A DNA stretch of 64,000 bases. Origin: Mucor racemosus. Its lineage: Eukaryota > Mucoromycota > Mucoromycetes > Mucorales > Mucoraceae. The stretch is taken from the NCBI GenBank assembly GCA_027405735.1, contig JAPEHQ010000011.1, forward strand, positions 1,674,001-1,738,000, read 5' to 3'. The notes below the pieces were generated by a model. The model ran no database searches and was not told where the DNA came from. It was given only the letters and a program-made list of their open reading frames with translations. Positions 10,933-24,640 of the stretch are shown here, one piece after another. Every line of letters begins with the position of its first letter. Positions within the stretch are counted from its first letter, which is position 1. The position numbers and the translations under genes are program-made.

Positions 10933-11927
10933 TTACGTTAAAGATGTTAATTCAGCTTCATTTGTACTTGAGATGACAGTTGATGTTGGGTCAAATTTGT
11001 CGTTACTTGAAATGATATCCACCATTGTTGATGCTGCTGTTGCACCATCGGTGTGACTAGACTCCTTTTTGGTCATCGTAAGCAATACCGAAGTTGTAAC
11101 TTGAGATTCTATAGCACTTGATGTGTCGGTAGCAATATTTTCATCGATTTTTGACGAAGAATCTAGATCAGCGGTGGTTGTATCAGAGGATTCATTCAAT
11201 GCAGTGGTATTATTGATTTCATTATTTGTCATGGTAGTCTTATCATTTACAGTAGAAGTTGGAGTTTTCTCGAAATTATTTGTTGTAGTTACAGAGGTAA
11301 CTTGCCCGAATACGCTTTCATTAGATGTAGTTAATTGGTCTTCAGAAGAAGATTGAGTAGTTTGCTCCTCTTTGGATGTCACAGTAATGCTTTTCGCAGA
11401 TAAAGTAGTTTTAGTGATTTCGTTACTAGTCTCTTGATTAGATACTGCTGTAGATAAATGTTGATCTTCTGTAAATGTCTCTTGATCTTCTGTAGATACA
11501 GCCATAGTTGACTTCTCAGATTTTATACTTTCTTCTTCAGCTGAGGTTGTTTTAGTAATGCCATTAGAAGTAGTAGATGTTATATCTTGCTCTTGATCAA
11601 TTGAAATAGATTCTTCATCCTCATCATTAGTTTTTGCTGTTTTTTCATCATTATCATCATCGACTTTTGTTGCTTTATCCAATTCATCTATAGAAGATCC
11701 TCCTTTCAATTTGATTTCCTCTGTTTTCTATTTTTACATAATCAGTTAACATCATCAACAATTAGACTTATAATTTCAATTTTAGTAATACAACATACGC
11801 TGAATTCAGCATTATTATCATTACTGCCATCTTCATTTTTAGTAGATGACCTTAAATACGTCAAATCTTGTAGAAATTGTAAAGGATAATCTTCACTGAA
11901 TTGGCTCATTGCATTCAAAACAGACAT
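10933..11927 (-). CDS. Ser/Thr/Glu-rich mucin-like protein, function unknown
   Basis: Two minus-strand exons, 11927-11799 and 11727-10933, joined by a 71-nt intron in phase, give 307 residues. The first 43 residues (MSVLNAMSQFSEDYPLQFLQ) are ordinary in composition; the rest is acidic then Ser/Thr-rich, very like the neighbouring gene. There is no signal peptide or membrane segment. The last codons are TCT TTA ACG TAA, and that stop overlaps a good donor (GTAAGC from 10936). Splicing from there to an AG near 10470 inside the neighbour's first exon would stay in phase, so both genes could be one longer mucin. I favour two genes because that intron would be about 465 nt, far longer than the others. 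Confidence 0.6.
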
Positions 11928-12195
11928 GATAAACAGTAATTAAATACAAGAACGGAAGAAAAGGAATTTTTTATCCTATATAACATCGCCTTGATCACAA
12001 TCCGACCATCAAATATGTTAATAATGTTTTGCAGCAATTTACTGGTATTTTATTTTCTATAAATACAAATCAAATATTCACATTTCGAATCATTCTGATA
12101 CATCATACGGATTCTCTCCCGAAGAGAAACATTGAGCTTCCGCAACAAATCCTCACCAATTTACATATATATAACTGCAATACTTTTTTATTATA

Positions 12196-13404
12196 TTAAT
12201 CCAAATCAGTAACAAAACATTTGGTTGACTCAATTAATGTAGATACAGGAACACCTAATTTCCAATCGATATGGCCAGCGCCAAGGTAAATAACGGGCGG
12301 CTATTAATGGGGGGGGGGGTTTTTTTCAAAATATTAGATTTTGCAAATCTTCTCTTCAAGAACTAATAGCCGATTTAAAGCCATTACTTACCTCCAATTT
12401 TGTAATCGACTCAGCGAGTATAATGGGAATAGGTTGTTTCATACCTGTATAAATTTATCATATGAGAAGTGTATCTTAATTTTATATTTCGTCTAAAACT
12501 AACCTATGGGACAAACACCACCTTTTTTGTAACCTGTCAATTTAAGTGACATCTAACCATAAAGTTAAAATATAAGGAATATTTGCACCATGTTAATCTA
12601 CATGGACTTACCTCGGGATCAGCTAAACGATAGTTGTAATATTTTTTACTAATCTCTTTATTTTTTAAGCCTCGACAAAAGTTCAACAATTTTTGGGTAT
12701 TGACAGGTTTGACATACTATTATATAAATATCAGTAAATTTCTTTCAGAAACTTAATGGCTATACATAACGACATTTGTTTACCTGTGTAATAACACAAT
12801 AATATCTCGAGTAATTTGGGTCTATATTTTGAGAGTTACATAAACCAATTACAAAATGATAAATCAATCAATGATACCTAAAATGTCTTCGTGAGTACAA
12901 CGAGTATTTTCTAATATAACGCTCTTGCACATATGTTCCTTTGAAGGAGCATTAACTCTAAAACTATAATAAAAAAACAATATTAGCAATCAGTTCAAAA
13001 CTTTATGTGATGTATTGTTTCTTACGCTCTCTGTTGTAGTTCCCAGTCATAATAATCAGGCTCGACAGGGATGATTTGGCACTGGTCTAAAATTCCTAAA
13101 TCTTTACAACCTTGTTCAACCTATATAATCAAATATGAGCATGGTGCGAACTACTACTCATGAGATATATATTATATTACTTGAGCAACCACATCAGGGT
13201 ATTCTATGTATGCATTTTTAGCACATTCTTTTTGCCATTCTACTTTATAGTCTTCAGATACTATAGCGTAAAGGGAGCTAATATCATTTTGAAGTTTCTT
13301 TTTTCGAACAAAGGTTATCAATTTAATGTATAAAACACAATAGAAAATTAAATATTCACTCTGATAGCTTCACGCTCCTCTGCTGGTAATTCATTCACAA
13401 TCAT
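12196..13404 (-). CDS. YbaK/ProX-type aminoacyl-tRNA deacylase domain protein
   Basis: Nine small minus-strand exons: 13404-13360, 13297-13181, 13120-13026, 12957-12878, 12821-12784, 12716-12612, 12552-12504, 12444-12392, 12300-12196. All phases close to give 228 residues. The C-terminal half shows the YbaK fold signature: KYYNYRLADPE, then LKLTGYKKGGVCPIG (the GY..GGV.P.G loop of the editing pocket), MKQPIPIILAESI and VIYLGAGHIDWKLGV. The family hydrolyses mischarged tRNAs such as Cys-tRNA(Pro); the fungal proteins are less studied, so substrate is not assigned. The N-terminal 80 residues are not recognised. Acceptor choice for exon 2 (AAAAAG at 13298) is the weakest junction. The last intron contains an 11-C run (sense strand) before its acceptor. 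Confidence 0.75.
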
Positions 13405-13731
13405 TTTTTTCTTAGGACGAACAGGAAAAAAAGTGCGCTTTCGGATGATAAAGAGAATATACCACACAACAACTGTCTAATCCGTCAAGGGGCATTCAAA
13501 ATTTTGGAGCACCGTCGAATGGGAAAAATGTCTGATTTTTCATAAAATATACATGAATCTAGTAAAGGTCTGGGTTAGATGTATGAGTAGCACATCCACT
13601 TTACATAAATGATACACCGGTAAAATTATTTCAATGAAAGTATAGTTTATTAATTTGTGTATTTGTAAAATAAAATTTCTTTCGTCAAATTGTAGCTACG
13701 ACATTTCCGTAGCAACCAGGAACAGAAAGCA

Positions 13732-13744
13732 GTTGCCTAGCAAC
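13732..13744. promoter_or_regulatory. X-box-like palindrome (possible RFX/Crt1 site)
   Basis: GTTGCCTAGCAAC fits the RFX-family X-box (GTTGCC plus inverted GGCAAC, with reduced centre). A weaker half site, CCGTAGCAACC, lies just upstream at about 13708-13718. It lies 328 bp from the YbaK-type start and about 860 bp from the UPRT start. Regulation is inferred from the motif only. Confidence 0.35.
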
Positions 13745-14513
13745 GAATTTATCTATAAAAATCAATTGACTTCATATATATTTCTTTCAGGGCAAGTATA
13801 TTAGAATATGATTCTCGGGCTCAATTTCAACATACAAATTGCCAACAAGTCAAATATACCAAAAACATAGAGGATCAACATTACTATCGGGTTAATACTT
13901 GGATTTGTACAACTTTATAAAAAATCTAGCAGTTAAACATTTAACCAGATGCTGAGGTCAGAAAAAAATTCTGAGAATTCCATAGTCTCTCCAAAAGATA
14001 ATGACAGCTACAAAGATAGAGAATATGTGTCTTTTTAGCATATTGAAAAGTCTTGAATGCAAGATACTATATATATATATAAAATAAGCTGGGTATATTT
14101 CACATAAAATTCAAGTTTTTCACACGTTTTGATAGACTATATTATAATGAGATATGGATTTCTTATCATTGACTCGGAGATCAATCGAAATTCCTACATT
14201 TATAGTTCATTGTACCAGGCTATCGTATTGAGACTGGCATATACCATGTCAATAAGAGAGGTAGTTTATACATTGGCTGGAACGCATAATTTCATGTAAA
14301 AGCTTGATATTTTAATTTAACAGGCATTTGCATCAATTTTCTTTATTGGAATCTACTTGAATTAATTACAGCATTGCTAATATGCATTTCCGAGGTGTTT
14401 GAGTTAACATAATCGTAGAGAACATTTTGAATTCAGTCTGTAAATCACTGGTAAGCATACTTTAAACGGAAGGGCTCGTGACTGGGTGCGATAATTTTTT
14501 TCTTCTAGAATGG

Positions 14514-14520
14514 TATAAAA
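14514..14520 (+). promoter_or_regulatory. TATA box of UPRT gene
   Basis: TATAAAA, 83 bp before the start codon, followed by a pyrimidine-rich stretch (14530-14590) typical of strongly expressed fungal genes. Confidence 0.55.
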
Positions 14521-14596
14521 GAGCAATGAAATTTCTTTCCTTCTTCTTCTTGGTTTCATCAACCAACAAACTTATCCTCTTCTTTTTCCTTTTTAA

Positions 14597-15455
<859 letters not shown>

Positions 15456-16986
15456 AATCGTAGCTATATGTTGAGGTCAATGTATAGAGGCTTTTTTTCG
15501 ATAGTCTGTAATAAATATTTTTTTCGTGTGTTTTGATAGTTTTTTCAATTTCTTTAATACTCAGTACCTAAAGTTTGCCGTTTCTTACGAAAAAAGTTAG
15601 ATCAGCAATCGAATAATTAAGAGTTTAGTATAGAAATCCAATGGCCTGCTCCTCAAGCATAGCCGTTGCTTAGTAACTCGTTTTTTAAACAGTTTTCGCA
15701 GATCACCAAAAGTTTTTTTGTGTAATCGGGACTTGAATTAATATTCCGGATTTTGTTTTCCTAGGACCGATTTTAACAAAATTTGAGCAATTTTTTTCTA
15801 TTTCCTCCCGTTGCTCGAAAATTCACATAATAACAACAAATGCAGTAAATGTTATCCGATGCAAATTTTGACGCCCTTTTCAATGGTGTATAAAATACAC
15901 GAGCTCTCCTGCAAATATATTTCTGTAGAGTCGATTTTCTAAAAAACAGTTTTATTCCCAAAAGTCAAATTTTTATTACTTGAAAGTTGTATTAATTGCA
16001 TCTGGATGATAGACCGGAAGTTGCTGCATGTTTTTCACCAGTATTCACTATAATAAATTGTGTGATTTTCTGGGTCGAAATTCAAAAAAAGCGACTTCGG
16101 GGTCCAAACCCTTGTGATGCCTCGACAAAAAATGAAGATTTTTGAAGGAAAAAAAAGTGTCTCCAAATTGCCTAAAATTGAGACATAGAATAAATCGAAG
16201 TCTCAGAAAATCATCCAACTGGTTTTTAAAGTTTTCACAATAGTAAAATATTCAATAAATGGTACCTTAAAGTTCCAATTTCTTATGTTTTGACGGTACA
16301 GTCTATTTTGAAGCATTTTAACTCTATGAATCATGATTGCATTTTTAGTTTTTTAAATTTTTCTAATGAAACAAAGTCTAAAATACATGCTGGTATTTTT
16401 TGTTCGTCAAAAAACATCTTTTATTCGACGCTATGTGATGATTTACCAGATATATCAAGGAAACCTGAGGTGATGCAAATTTAAAGGCCGATGATTTGTG
16501 AAGCATTTTCTAGTGAAATCATGCATTGGAAGAGGCCAAAAACGAGAGAAAAGTGAACGTGATACATTATCAAAACATTTAGCATTTATATTTCAAAATG
16601 GCTGTAGCGTTATGCCAATAGTTTTATAATTACGGCCGATTTATTATATTACATTATGATAAACAGGGAATTTTTGCAGATTTAGCACAATAATTTAAAC
16701 AATACATGTATATACAATGGTCGATAAGATACTTTTGATTATTAGGTACCTTTACGATAATCTTTTTTACATGAAAACAAAGTAGGTACCGTATTATTTG
16801 TGACGTGTATGAAACGAATAAGTTCCAAAACTTCCCAATTGGGGGTATACAAAGTGCGAGGTTAAACACAGGAAGATAGAGAGGAAACAGTGAGAGGAGA
16901 GCAGGCAATGAGCGCAAGACGACGTGTAATTTTTTGCACCTTTTTTCTTCTTTTTTCTCCCTTTTCTTGCAAACAAAAACGAAACA
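15456..16986. other. Intergenic region UPRT to VPS18
   Basis: About 1.5 kb without a supported gene. It contains an X-box-like site at 15665-15677 and, just before VPS18, a pyrimidine-rich leader (about 16940-16978). The text near 16080-16260 resembles the style of repeat D but I could not align it. Confidence 0.45.
15665..15677. promoter_or_regulatory. Second X-box-like palindrome
   Basis: GTTGCTTAGTAAC, the same architecture as the site at 13732, 210 bp past the UPRT stop codon and 1.3 kb before VPS18. Weaker match to the RFX consensus. Confidence 0.25.
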
Positions 16987-19900
16987 ATGTCGCTTTTAGA
17001 CGACTTTATTGAATCCTCAGAAGCAGCTCATGGGACTTCAACAGTTCAATATGGCGCTGATACTTTCACTTCTACCAACGGGTTCGATGGACAAGACAAT
17101 GTTCGAGTAAGTAATTTTTTTTTATTAAAAACACACTACATAATTTGAAACACATTATTTATTTATCTTGTTCTCCTCATAAATTAGTTGGAAACAGGCT
17201 ATGTTTCTACAGGCTTTGGTCAAGTAGAAGAGCCAATTTTCGGTATTGACTATGTACAATTCCAAATGCCTGCAAAGCTAGTCGATATGGCAGTTTCAAA
17301 TAATATTCTTATTGTTGCACTTGATACATATCGATTATTGAGAATTGATTTAGATAATCCTTTAGAAGTCGAAGGTTTGTTTCATTTCAGTAATAAAATT
17401 TAAAATACTAAATCTATTCTTGTAGAGATTGAAATTGTGCGCAAACCAAGCGATGGCAAAGTCAAGCAAATATTCTTTGATCCAACTGGTAGACATTTAA
17501 TCATTACAACAGATCATGGAGAAAATTATTATTTGTATGAAAAATGGAGAAGAACAAAACCTTTACCTAAATTTAAGGTATAGTAGTATATCAATATTTT
17601 ATGCATTAAAAAAAAAGTGAAATGCTTATCATGTTTGTTAATTTAAGGGTGTTATCATTACTTCTATTGCTTGGAATAAACAAGCAACATTAACAGATCC
17701 ATCTACGCGCGAAATTTTGATAGGTACAAAGAATGGCCTTATATACGAAACATGCTTAGAACCAGCAGATGAATACTTTAAGAGAGAGGAAAAATACTTT
17801 AAACAAGTATATTCAATCCATGAATCAACAATGCCAATTACTGGCCTTTATTTTGAACAATTTCCTGTCAATAATCGAAAATATTTTGTTATGGCCACCA
17901 CAACCACTCGTATATATCAGTTTATAGGTTTTGTTGGGCCTAATGCAACAAATGGAACACATTCTCCAAGCCTTGGAAATGGCGATGTGGTTGAAGAAAG
18001 GGGCGAAAAGGCCATGTTTGAGAAACTATTTTCAAAATATGATGTTAATCCGGAATATCAGGAATTACCTGGCGAATTACCCCATAGCGAGTTGCATTTT
18101 TTCAGTCAATTTCATGAATTACAGCAACAAGGTATTGCGGAATCATTTGCATGGCTTACTGGTCCTGGTATTTACCATGGCGCACTTGTGTATGGCTCTC
18201 AAAACGTAGGTGATAGTGTTGTTGATGATGTTCAGTTATTACAGTAAGTTGATCGAATGAATGGCCCCAAACAAAAGGGTATTTTATTAAACAAATACTA
18301 CAGATATCCTGCCACACCATCAGACGATGATTCTGGAAAATTGGTAACTGAAATTCCCATCTCCGTTGCATTAACAGAATTTCATTTTGTATTACTGTAC
18401 AAAGATCGTGTACGAGCTATTTGTCAATTAAATGACCAAATTGTATACGAAGAAATGATTCCAATTGTAAGTTTTGTTTTGTTTTAGAATTTGCTTTATT
18501 TCTAATCACTCAATTCTATTCAGGGGCAAGGTGAAACTGTCATTAGTATGACAGTAGATGACATTAAAAAGACTTTCTGGGTATATACCACATTGGCCAT
18601 GTATGAACTCACAATTAATAATGAGGAGCGTGATGTTTGGAAGCTTTATTTGGAGAAAAAGAGATACAATTCAGCCTTACGTTATTGTAAAGATCCTGCC
18701 CAAAAAGACAAAGTCTTTACAGCTCAAGCAAAAGATTATTTTAGTCAACGACGATTTAAGATGAGTGCTGAAATCTTCGCAGATAGTACAGTTCCATTTG
18801 AAGAAGTTACACTCATGTTTGTAGAAAAAGGAGAAGTAGATGCATTACGAGTGTATTTGTCGAGTAAATTAAGCCGATTACGAAAGAATGATCAAACCCA
18901 AAAAACCATGTTGGCTACATGGTTAGTTGAAATATACCTTTCAAAATTGAATGAGTTGGAAGATTTAGCATCTTCTGCTCATTGCTCCCCTATACCAAAT
19001 GAGGCTACTAGCTTGATACCAAATACAGAGGCCTATTTTTTGGAACAGCTGGATGAAGTCCGTGATGAATTCAAGACATTTTTGGAAACGTATAGCGGTA
19101 ATCTGCATCGCCCTACTACATACAAATTGATAGCTAGTCAAGGAAGAAATGACGAGTTTTTATTCTTTGCATCATTGATTGGCGATTACGACAAAGTTAT
19201 TAATCACTGGATTATAGAAAAGAATTGGACCAAAGCATTGGCAGTGCTTTCTAAAGAAGCTGATCCTGATGTATTTTATAAATTTTCTCCTGTTTTAATG
19301 GAAAATGATCCTTATGAAACAGTAAATGTTTGGATGAGACAAAGTAACCTCAATCCTAGACAACTTATTCCAGCTCTATTAAGATATGATCATAAAAAAT
19401 TAATGGAAAAATCAACCCAAGTAAGTTTATGTTTGCCAATATTATATCATGATCTAATCTTTTATAGAATCAAGCTATACGTTATTTGTCACACGTTGTT
19501 ACATCTTTGAATAACACCGATCCTGCTATCCACAATTTTCTACTCACACTTTATGCCACTCAAAAAACCACAGATGAAACAGCATTATTAACATTTTTGA
19601 AAAATGAGGTAATTTAATGGATATTTTGCATGTAAAGCTATGAAATCTAATCATATAATAGGGCCGAGAAATGCATTATAACCTTGATTATGCTCTCAGA
19701 TTATGCACACAAAATGGAAGAACTCAAAGTTGTGTACACATTTATAGTCAAATGGGACTATATGAAGAAGCGGTTAATTTAGCACTAAAGGTAATATAAA
19801 AAGAACTGCATTCCACAAGGTTTTATTTATTTATGTATTACCGATAGAATCATGACGTTGAGCTTGCACGCATTAATGCTGATAAACCGGAAGATGATGA

Positions 19901-20804
19901 AGTCCTCCGAAAAAAACTTTGGCTTACTATTGCGAAGCATGTTGTCCAAGATAACAAAGATATTAAATCTGCGCTGGAATTCTTAAAGCAAAGTAATTTG
20001 CTCAAGATTGAAGATATACTACCATTTTTCCCTGATTTTGTACTGATAGACGACTTTAAGGCAAGTTGTCAGCATGATTAAAATACTATATATTAACATT
20101 TTCTATAGGAAGAAATCTGTGATGCTTTGGAAAAATACAATGATACAATCGATGATATTAAAATAGAAATGGACGAAGCCACTAAAAGTGGGGATAGCAT
20201 CCGATTAGATATTCGAGAATTAAGAAGCAGGTATAATGCAACATATACTAGCGATTTGTTGCACACTACTAAAAATTGCAACTAGATTTTCTTTGGTAAA
20301 TGCTGCCGATCAATGTTACTGCTGCCGTTATCCTCTTTATAGTCGTGCATTTTACATGTTTCCATGCCAACATGGTTTCCATGGTGATTGCCTTTTAGAC
20401 AAGGTAATGCATTTTTGCATACATTTTAAAGTTTAACTCAACAAAAAGCCCCATAGATGTACAAGGTTTTACCTGCTCGACACATGAAGCGTGTTAGAGT
20501 AATTCAAGATTCTATTGCCAGGGAGACTAATAATAACTCGCCTCGTAATTCCAGATCGCCTATTGGTACTACAACACGATTTATGAACACTGCTAAAAAT
20601 GTAATATTCCCATCGGATGCCGTTCATGAAGAAAGTAAGATTGATCCTGATTTAACAATGGGAAAAATCGAACAATTGCGTGAAGAATTGGATGATATTG
20701 TAGCAAGTGAATGTGTTTTATGCGGTGATATCATGATAAAATCTATTGATCAGCCATTTATTGGCGATGAAGAAATAGACGTTGCTTCAAGTTGGGCCAT
20801 TTAA
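16987..20804 (+). CDS. VPS18: VPS18 (Pep3/deep orange) subunit of HOPS and CORVET
   Basis: Twelve exons: 16987-17106, 17188-17374, 17426-17577, 17648-18243, 18304-18466, 18524-19420, 19468-19608, 19662-19790, 19848-20060, 20109-20230, 20286-20403, 20457-20804; 1061 residues. VPS18 is a core tether for vesicle fusion at endosome and vacuole. The N-terminal beta-propeller (to about residue 420) includes VALTEFHFVLLYKDRVRAIC; the alpha-solenoid has ERDVWKLYLEKKRYNSALRYC, a hallmark of the family. The C-terminal RING is present: CYCCRYPLYSRAFYMFPCQH (about 918) and ECVLCGDIMIKSIDQPFI (about 1037). Intron 4 (60 nt) removes an in-frame TAA at 18245. Intron 9 has a GC donor (GCAAGT at 20061). Slightly longer than typical, because of a Ser/Asn-rich insert within the split RING. 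Confidence 0.93.
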
Positions 20805-21016
20805 AATGAACTGTATACCTCCTTCTTTAATAAAATATATTACGTTATTATTTGTTTTTGTTTTGTCTTGTAAATACGCATTAAAGAATATTCTAAAACA
20901 GCTTAAAACCTGTATGATTTAGGACCATCACCGCATTAGATGCATCGAGAAATCCAACAAACCCATTTCCATCATCCCGACGTCAGTTATAGTAAATAAA
21001 GTTATTGAATCAATTG

Positions 21017-21026
21017 TATATAAATA
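21017..21026 (+). promoter_or_regulatory. TATA box of the ricin-B-type lectin gene
   Basis: TATATAAATA, 74 bp before the ATG at 21100. Confidence 0.5.
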
Positions 21027-21099
21027 CCCTCATAATTAACTACTCTTACGTTTCTCGATATCTATATCTAAACATTTAACCCAATTTACATACAAAAAA

Positions 21100-21668
21100 A
21101 TGACTGGATCAATTCCCAACAGCCCTTTCTTCATTGTCTCAAAGGTAAATTTCAAGAATTTTATTCACCATGTTTTGATATTTAACTTTTAATGCAGTTC
21201 AACAAACGTGTACTTGATGTTGAAGGTGCTTCTACCAAAGATGGTGCTAAGATTTGTGTCTGGCAAAAGAAGGAGAATGATGATAATGAAAACCAATTGT
21301 GGGAATACAGAAATGGTAACTTTGTAAACCTTCACAGCGGCAAGGTTCTTGATATTAAAGGCAGCAAAGTTAAATCTGATGGTAAGTTCCGGGCCTTTGA
21401 AACATTAATAAACGCCTAGTAATTAAAAACGCATAAATTTTGTTTAGTTCGTCTCGTTCAAAATGAGAAGGCTACTTCCAATGATGATGAAATTGAAAAG
21501 CAGCGTTGGTTGATTGATAACGAAGGCTACATTCACATTTCTTCCAACCCTGATTTGGTTCTTGATATTAAGGGTGCCGAAGATGAAAATGGCGCTGAAG
21601 TCATTTTATACGAAAAGCGTAGTGGAACTGTTTCTGCCAACCAACAATGGGACCTTGTTCGTCGCTAA
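21100..21668 (+). CDS. Small ricin-B-type beta-trefoil lectin
   Basis: Three exons, 21100-21144, 21198-21381 and 21448-21668, close in phase to 149 residues (about 17 kDa). The protein is one beta-trefoil: three repeats each ending in a QxW-type motif (QLWEY, QRWLI, QQWDL) and each containing a V/I-L-D-V/I core (RVLDVEG, KVLDIKG, LVLDIKG). Such domains bind galactose or other sugars. There is no signal peptide and no N-glycosidase A-chain. Family context: Mucorales carry a roughly 17-kDa ricin-B-type protein described as the toxin mucoricin; size and domain fit, but orthology cannot be judged from this sequence alone. A harmless intracellular lectin is equally possible. It has its own TATA box and stands alone before a repeat-rich region. 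Confidence 0.85.
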
Positions 21669-23044
21669 ATATCCACACATGTGTAAATAAATACATCTTA
21701 ACTTGAATAAAATTTATCCATATGCTTCAAAACTTCCTTTACTGTTGTCTTTCCTAGATCAAATGAATATTTATTCAGTTGGTAAAATTCTAAAATTGCT
21801 GTGATGTACTGTTTATATTATTGTTCTTGAATGAAATATTTCTGGAGTAGATTTTATATTAAATCAAAGCTCTTCGTCTCTATGTAAGTGTATTTTAAAA
21901 TACATGTTAAATATCTATTAGTGATTTCGACAAAATTTCTTATGCGAAAACCCGAGAATTTGCTTGTAATGATAGCTTAATAATTCAATTGATTGCTGCT
22001 TAGTCGAGTATCTGGATTACCTTAATCCAGTAGTACAGACATGATAAGTTTACTAATTTTGAATAATACTGAATTATAAAACCTCCTCATATTGAATATG
22101 TATGTAGCTAGCTTTACTATTTTATAATAATAATCGCCATACATTTTATTTGTGAAAATGTCCACATTTTCAAAAATTAGAATTCAAGTAAATGAAATCA
22201 ACAACAAAGGAGGATGAATATAGAGAAATATAGAAAAGTAAAGGCTAATATATTGCTATCGATTCAAAATAAATATGTATATATCACTTACACTTAATGT
22301 TGTCGGTTTTCGAAGATATTAAACAGCCAATTCCATTTCTAATATTGAAATGTAATTCTTATAAATAGCCTTTTAAATTAAGACCTAGAAACTCTTGGTC
22401 CTTTCTTTTACCATTAGTTTTCTAGTAATAAAGCCTACGCTCTCCATGATAAATGTTGCTAGTCTTTATTATTATTCTTTCTATAAATACGATTTTATGT
22501 CTCCATAAACTCTCAAACATATTTTAGTAACAAACAGCAGTAACCGTGCAGAAGTGATCAGATTGATAGCAGACTACTATCTTACTGTGCCAAGAATCAA
22601 AATCAATCTCTAATATTTAAAAAATAGATGAAAAACACATTATATTATAGATTTAATTATGTATAAAAAAGACGTCTACTTAATAATTTCAGTAGTTGTC
22701 ATTGCCCCATATGCTAGTTCTGGTTGATTTAGCGCTATTTCTAATTTGAAGTGGTCCGCTAATAAGCAACAAACCCTACTTGAAGAAAGTGCGCGTTTTA
22801 ATCCTTTAGTTTAATTAAAAAATTAGTAAATTTCAGCAATTTTAGTTCTAGATACTGTTACAGCTGTAGTACTATATATTTTAAAACTTTCAGCTCATTT
22901 GGATCAATATTCATTGATTACAAGCATTTTCCTCGTTGCTTTATTTTTTTTAAGCAGAAGGAAGAGGGGATTCTTTTTAAAACGTGTGTTAAAATCCTTC
23001 AAACAGCTGTTTGATAATGAAACCAAGTAATGTTTTTTGTATAA
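21669..23044. other. Gene-free AT-rich stretch
   Basis: No open frame with coding character, no splice pattern and no clear match to the other repeats in the window. The start is the 3' UTR of the lectin gene. Confidence 0.5.
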
Positions 23045-23400
23045 TAGCTATTGCGGATTAAATGCAACTTCAAAATTCAATTTTGAGCCATTATTTGATT
23101 TTATAAAAAAATTCAAAGAATATCTGAAATAATCCATACAAAATAGTTTGATCAAGTACGGTACACGTTTTGATTTCTCCACTTCCACAGCGAATCGGGG
23201 AGGATAAAATTCTTTCAATTCTGTGGTTAAACCAAAGACGCACCTACCAGTTACAGTGGGAGCTCATTTGGATCAATATTCGGCAAGAACTGGTCTATTC
23301 CTTGACCTTTGTAGGCATTATAAATAGCAAACAATCAGCATGTCGTTCAAATTGACAGAATCACGCACAATGACCCATGAAAACTGATATCTGAAATATT
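23045..23400 (+). repeat. Repeat family S, copy 1
   Basis: Aligns with 57000-57360 on the same strand (for example the phrase CAAAGAATATCTGAAA and the block CATTTGGATCAATATTCG). Shorter relatives are at 32250-32437 (-) and 61560-61690 (+). Class unknown; non-coding. Confidence 0.65.
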
Positions 23401-24189
23401 TGTAGTATCTATTCATATGCATGTCCATGGTATAGTGGAATTACACACTAAAAACGCTTGATAATAATAGAATAACCTAATTTCCAAGTGTCGCTCATAA
23501 AGTATGATGCTACTTGAAATATAAACAACAATAATAAACAGATGCTTCGATTGAACACAATAAGAAACGAATGCTAAAAATATGAAATACCTTTTTGAAC
23601 CATACATGTCGTGTAGATGATAGCACCCTTGATCGCGATGCAATTAACTACACAAATGACATATATATTAAAACAGGATTCTATCTAAATTAATAATAAT
23701 AATAAGCAAAGATATCAATGTAGTCAATGAATCATATACATTGAAGTTGCACTGTCGATATAAATAAGATTCAAGCATATAAAAATTACATCTTAATTCA
23801 AGGTTACATAAAATAGATATAACAATAATAAACGAAACAACCATTTCCCAAAAGGTCGATATTGTCACACTTAACATCGATCCCTTATGGTCAATGCTCT
23901 ACATGATTTACCTCTTAAAATATTAAATCAACAAAAATGTACTCAAAACTAGAAGACCACTAAATATAAATCTATTCAGGTCTGATGGTAGTATCCAAGT
24001 TCTCCAAATCACTATAAATACCTTTATACTTTTTCAATTATTTTAAATCTTCAGAAATCTTTTGTAATAAAAACTTTAGCTAATTATAATTGTATTTCTA
24101 CCGCTTTTCATTTTTATTTTTTTTTATTTTTAGTAAATAGCATTGTTATTTACTGCAATTATTAAGCTTAAAAAATCCATGCTGTCCAA

Positions 24190-24640
24190 GGCTTCGTGAT
24201 TCCAAGAAGCGTTTAGATTGATTTAATTACCGCAAGGATTGGACTTTCGATGTCTGGAAAAGAGTAAGTTGGTCAGATGAAACAAAGATTAATCGATTTA
24301 ATTCAGACGATAGAAGATTATTACTTTGTATTGGTGACGGCGAGAACCTGAAACCTAATTATGTGAGGATAATTCAGTTAAAGGCGGGGTGATGGGAGAG
24401 TTGTGCTTTGGAATGCCATTACGTATACCTGTGTTGGATGGTTGTGCAACACTGAGAGAACTATAGATTAGAATTTGTATAAAGTAAATCTTAGAGAACG
24501 ATTTGGAACTGACGGTCAATTATACCTTGAACAAATTTGGCCTTCGTCGTGACCAGATCATTTTCCAGTATGACAATGATCCAAAGCATATCATAGGTTA
24601 TGTTTCATTGTTATGAGAGGAAAGAGGAAGACAACTTATA
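24190..24640 (+). pseudogene. Tc1/mariner transposase relic
   Basis: Plus-strand reading gives RKDWTFDVWKRVSWSDETKI followed by NRFNSDDRRL, the catalytic WSDETKI..F.SDGR block of Tc1/mariner DDE transposases. Downstream, after several stops and frame changes, DQIIFQYDNDPKHI matches the second catalytic block (Q.DNDPKH). The N-terminal DNA-binding part is absent. Inactive fragment. Confidence 0.8.
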
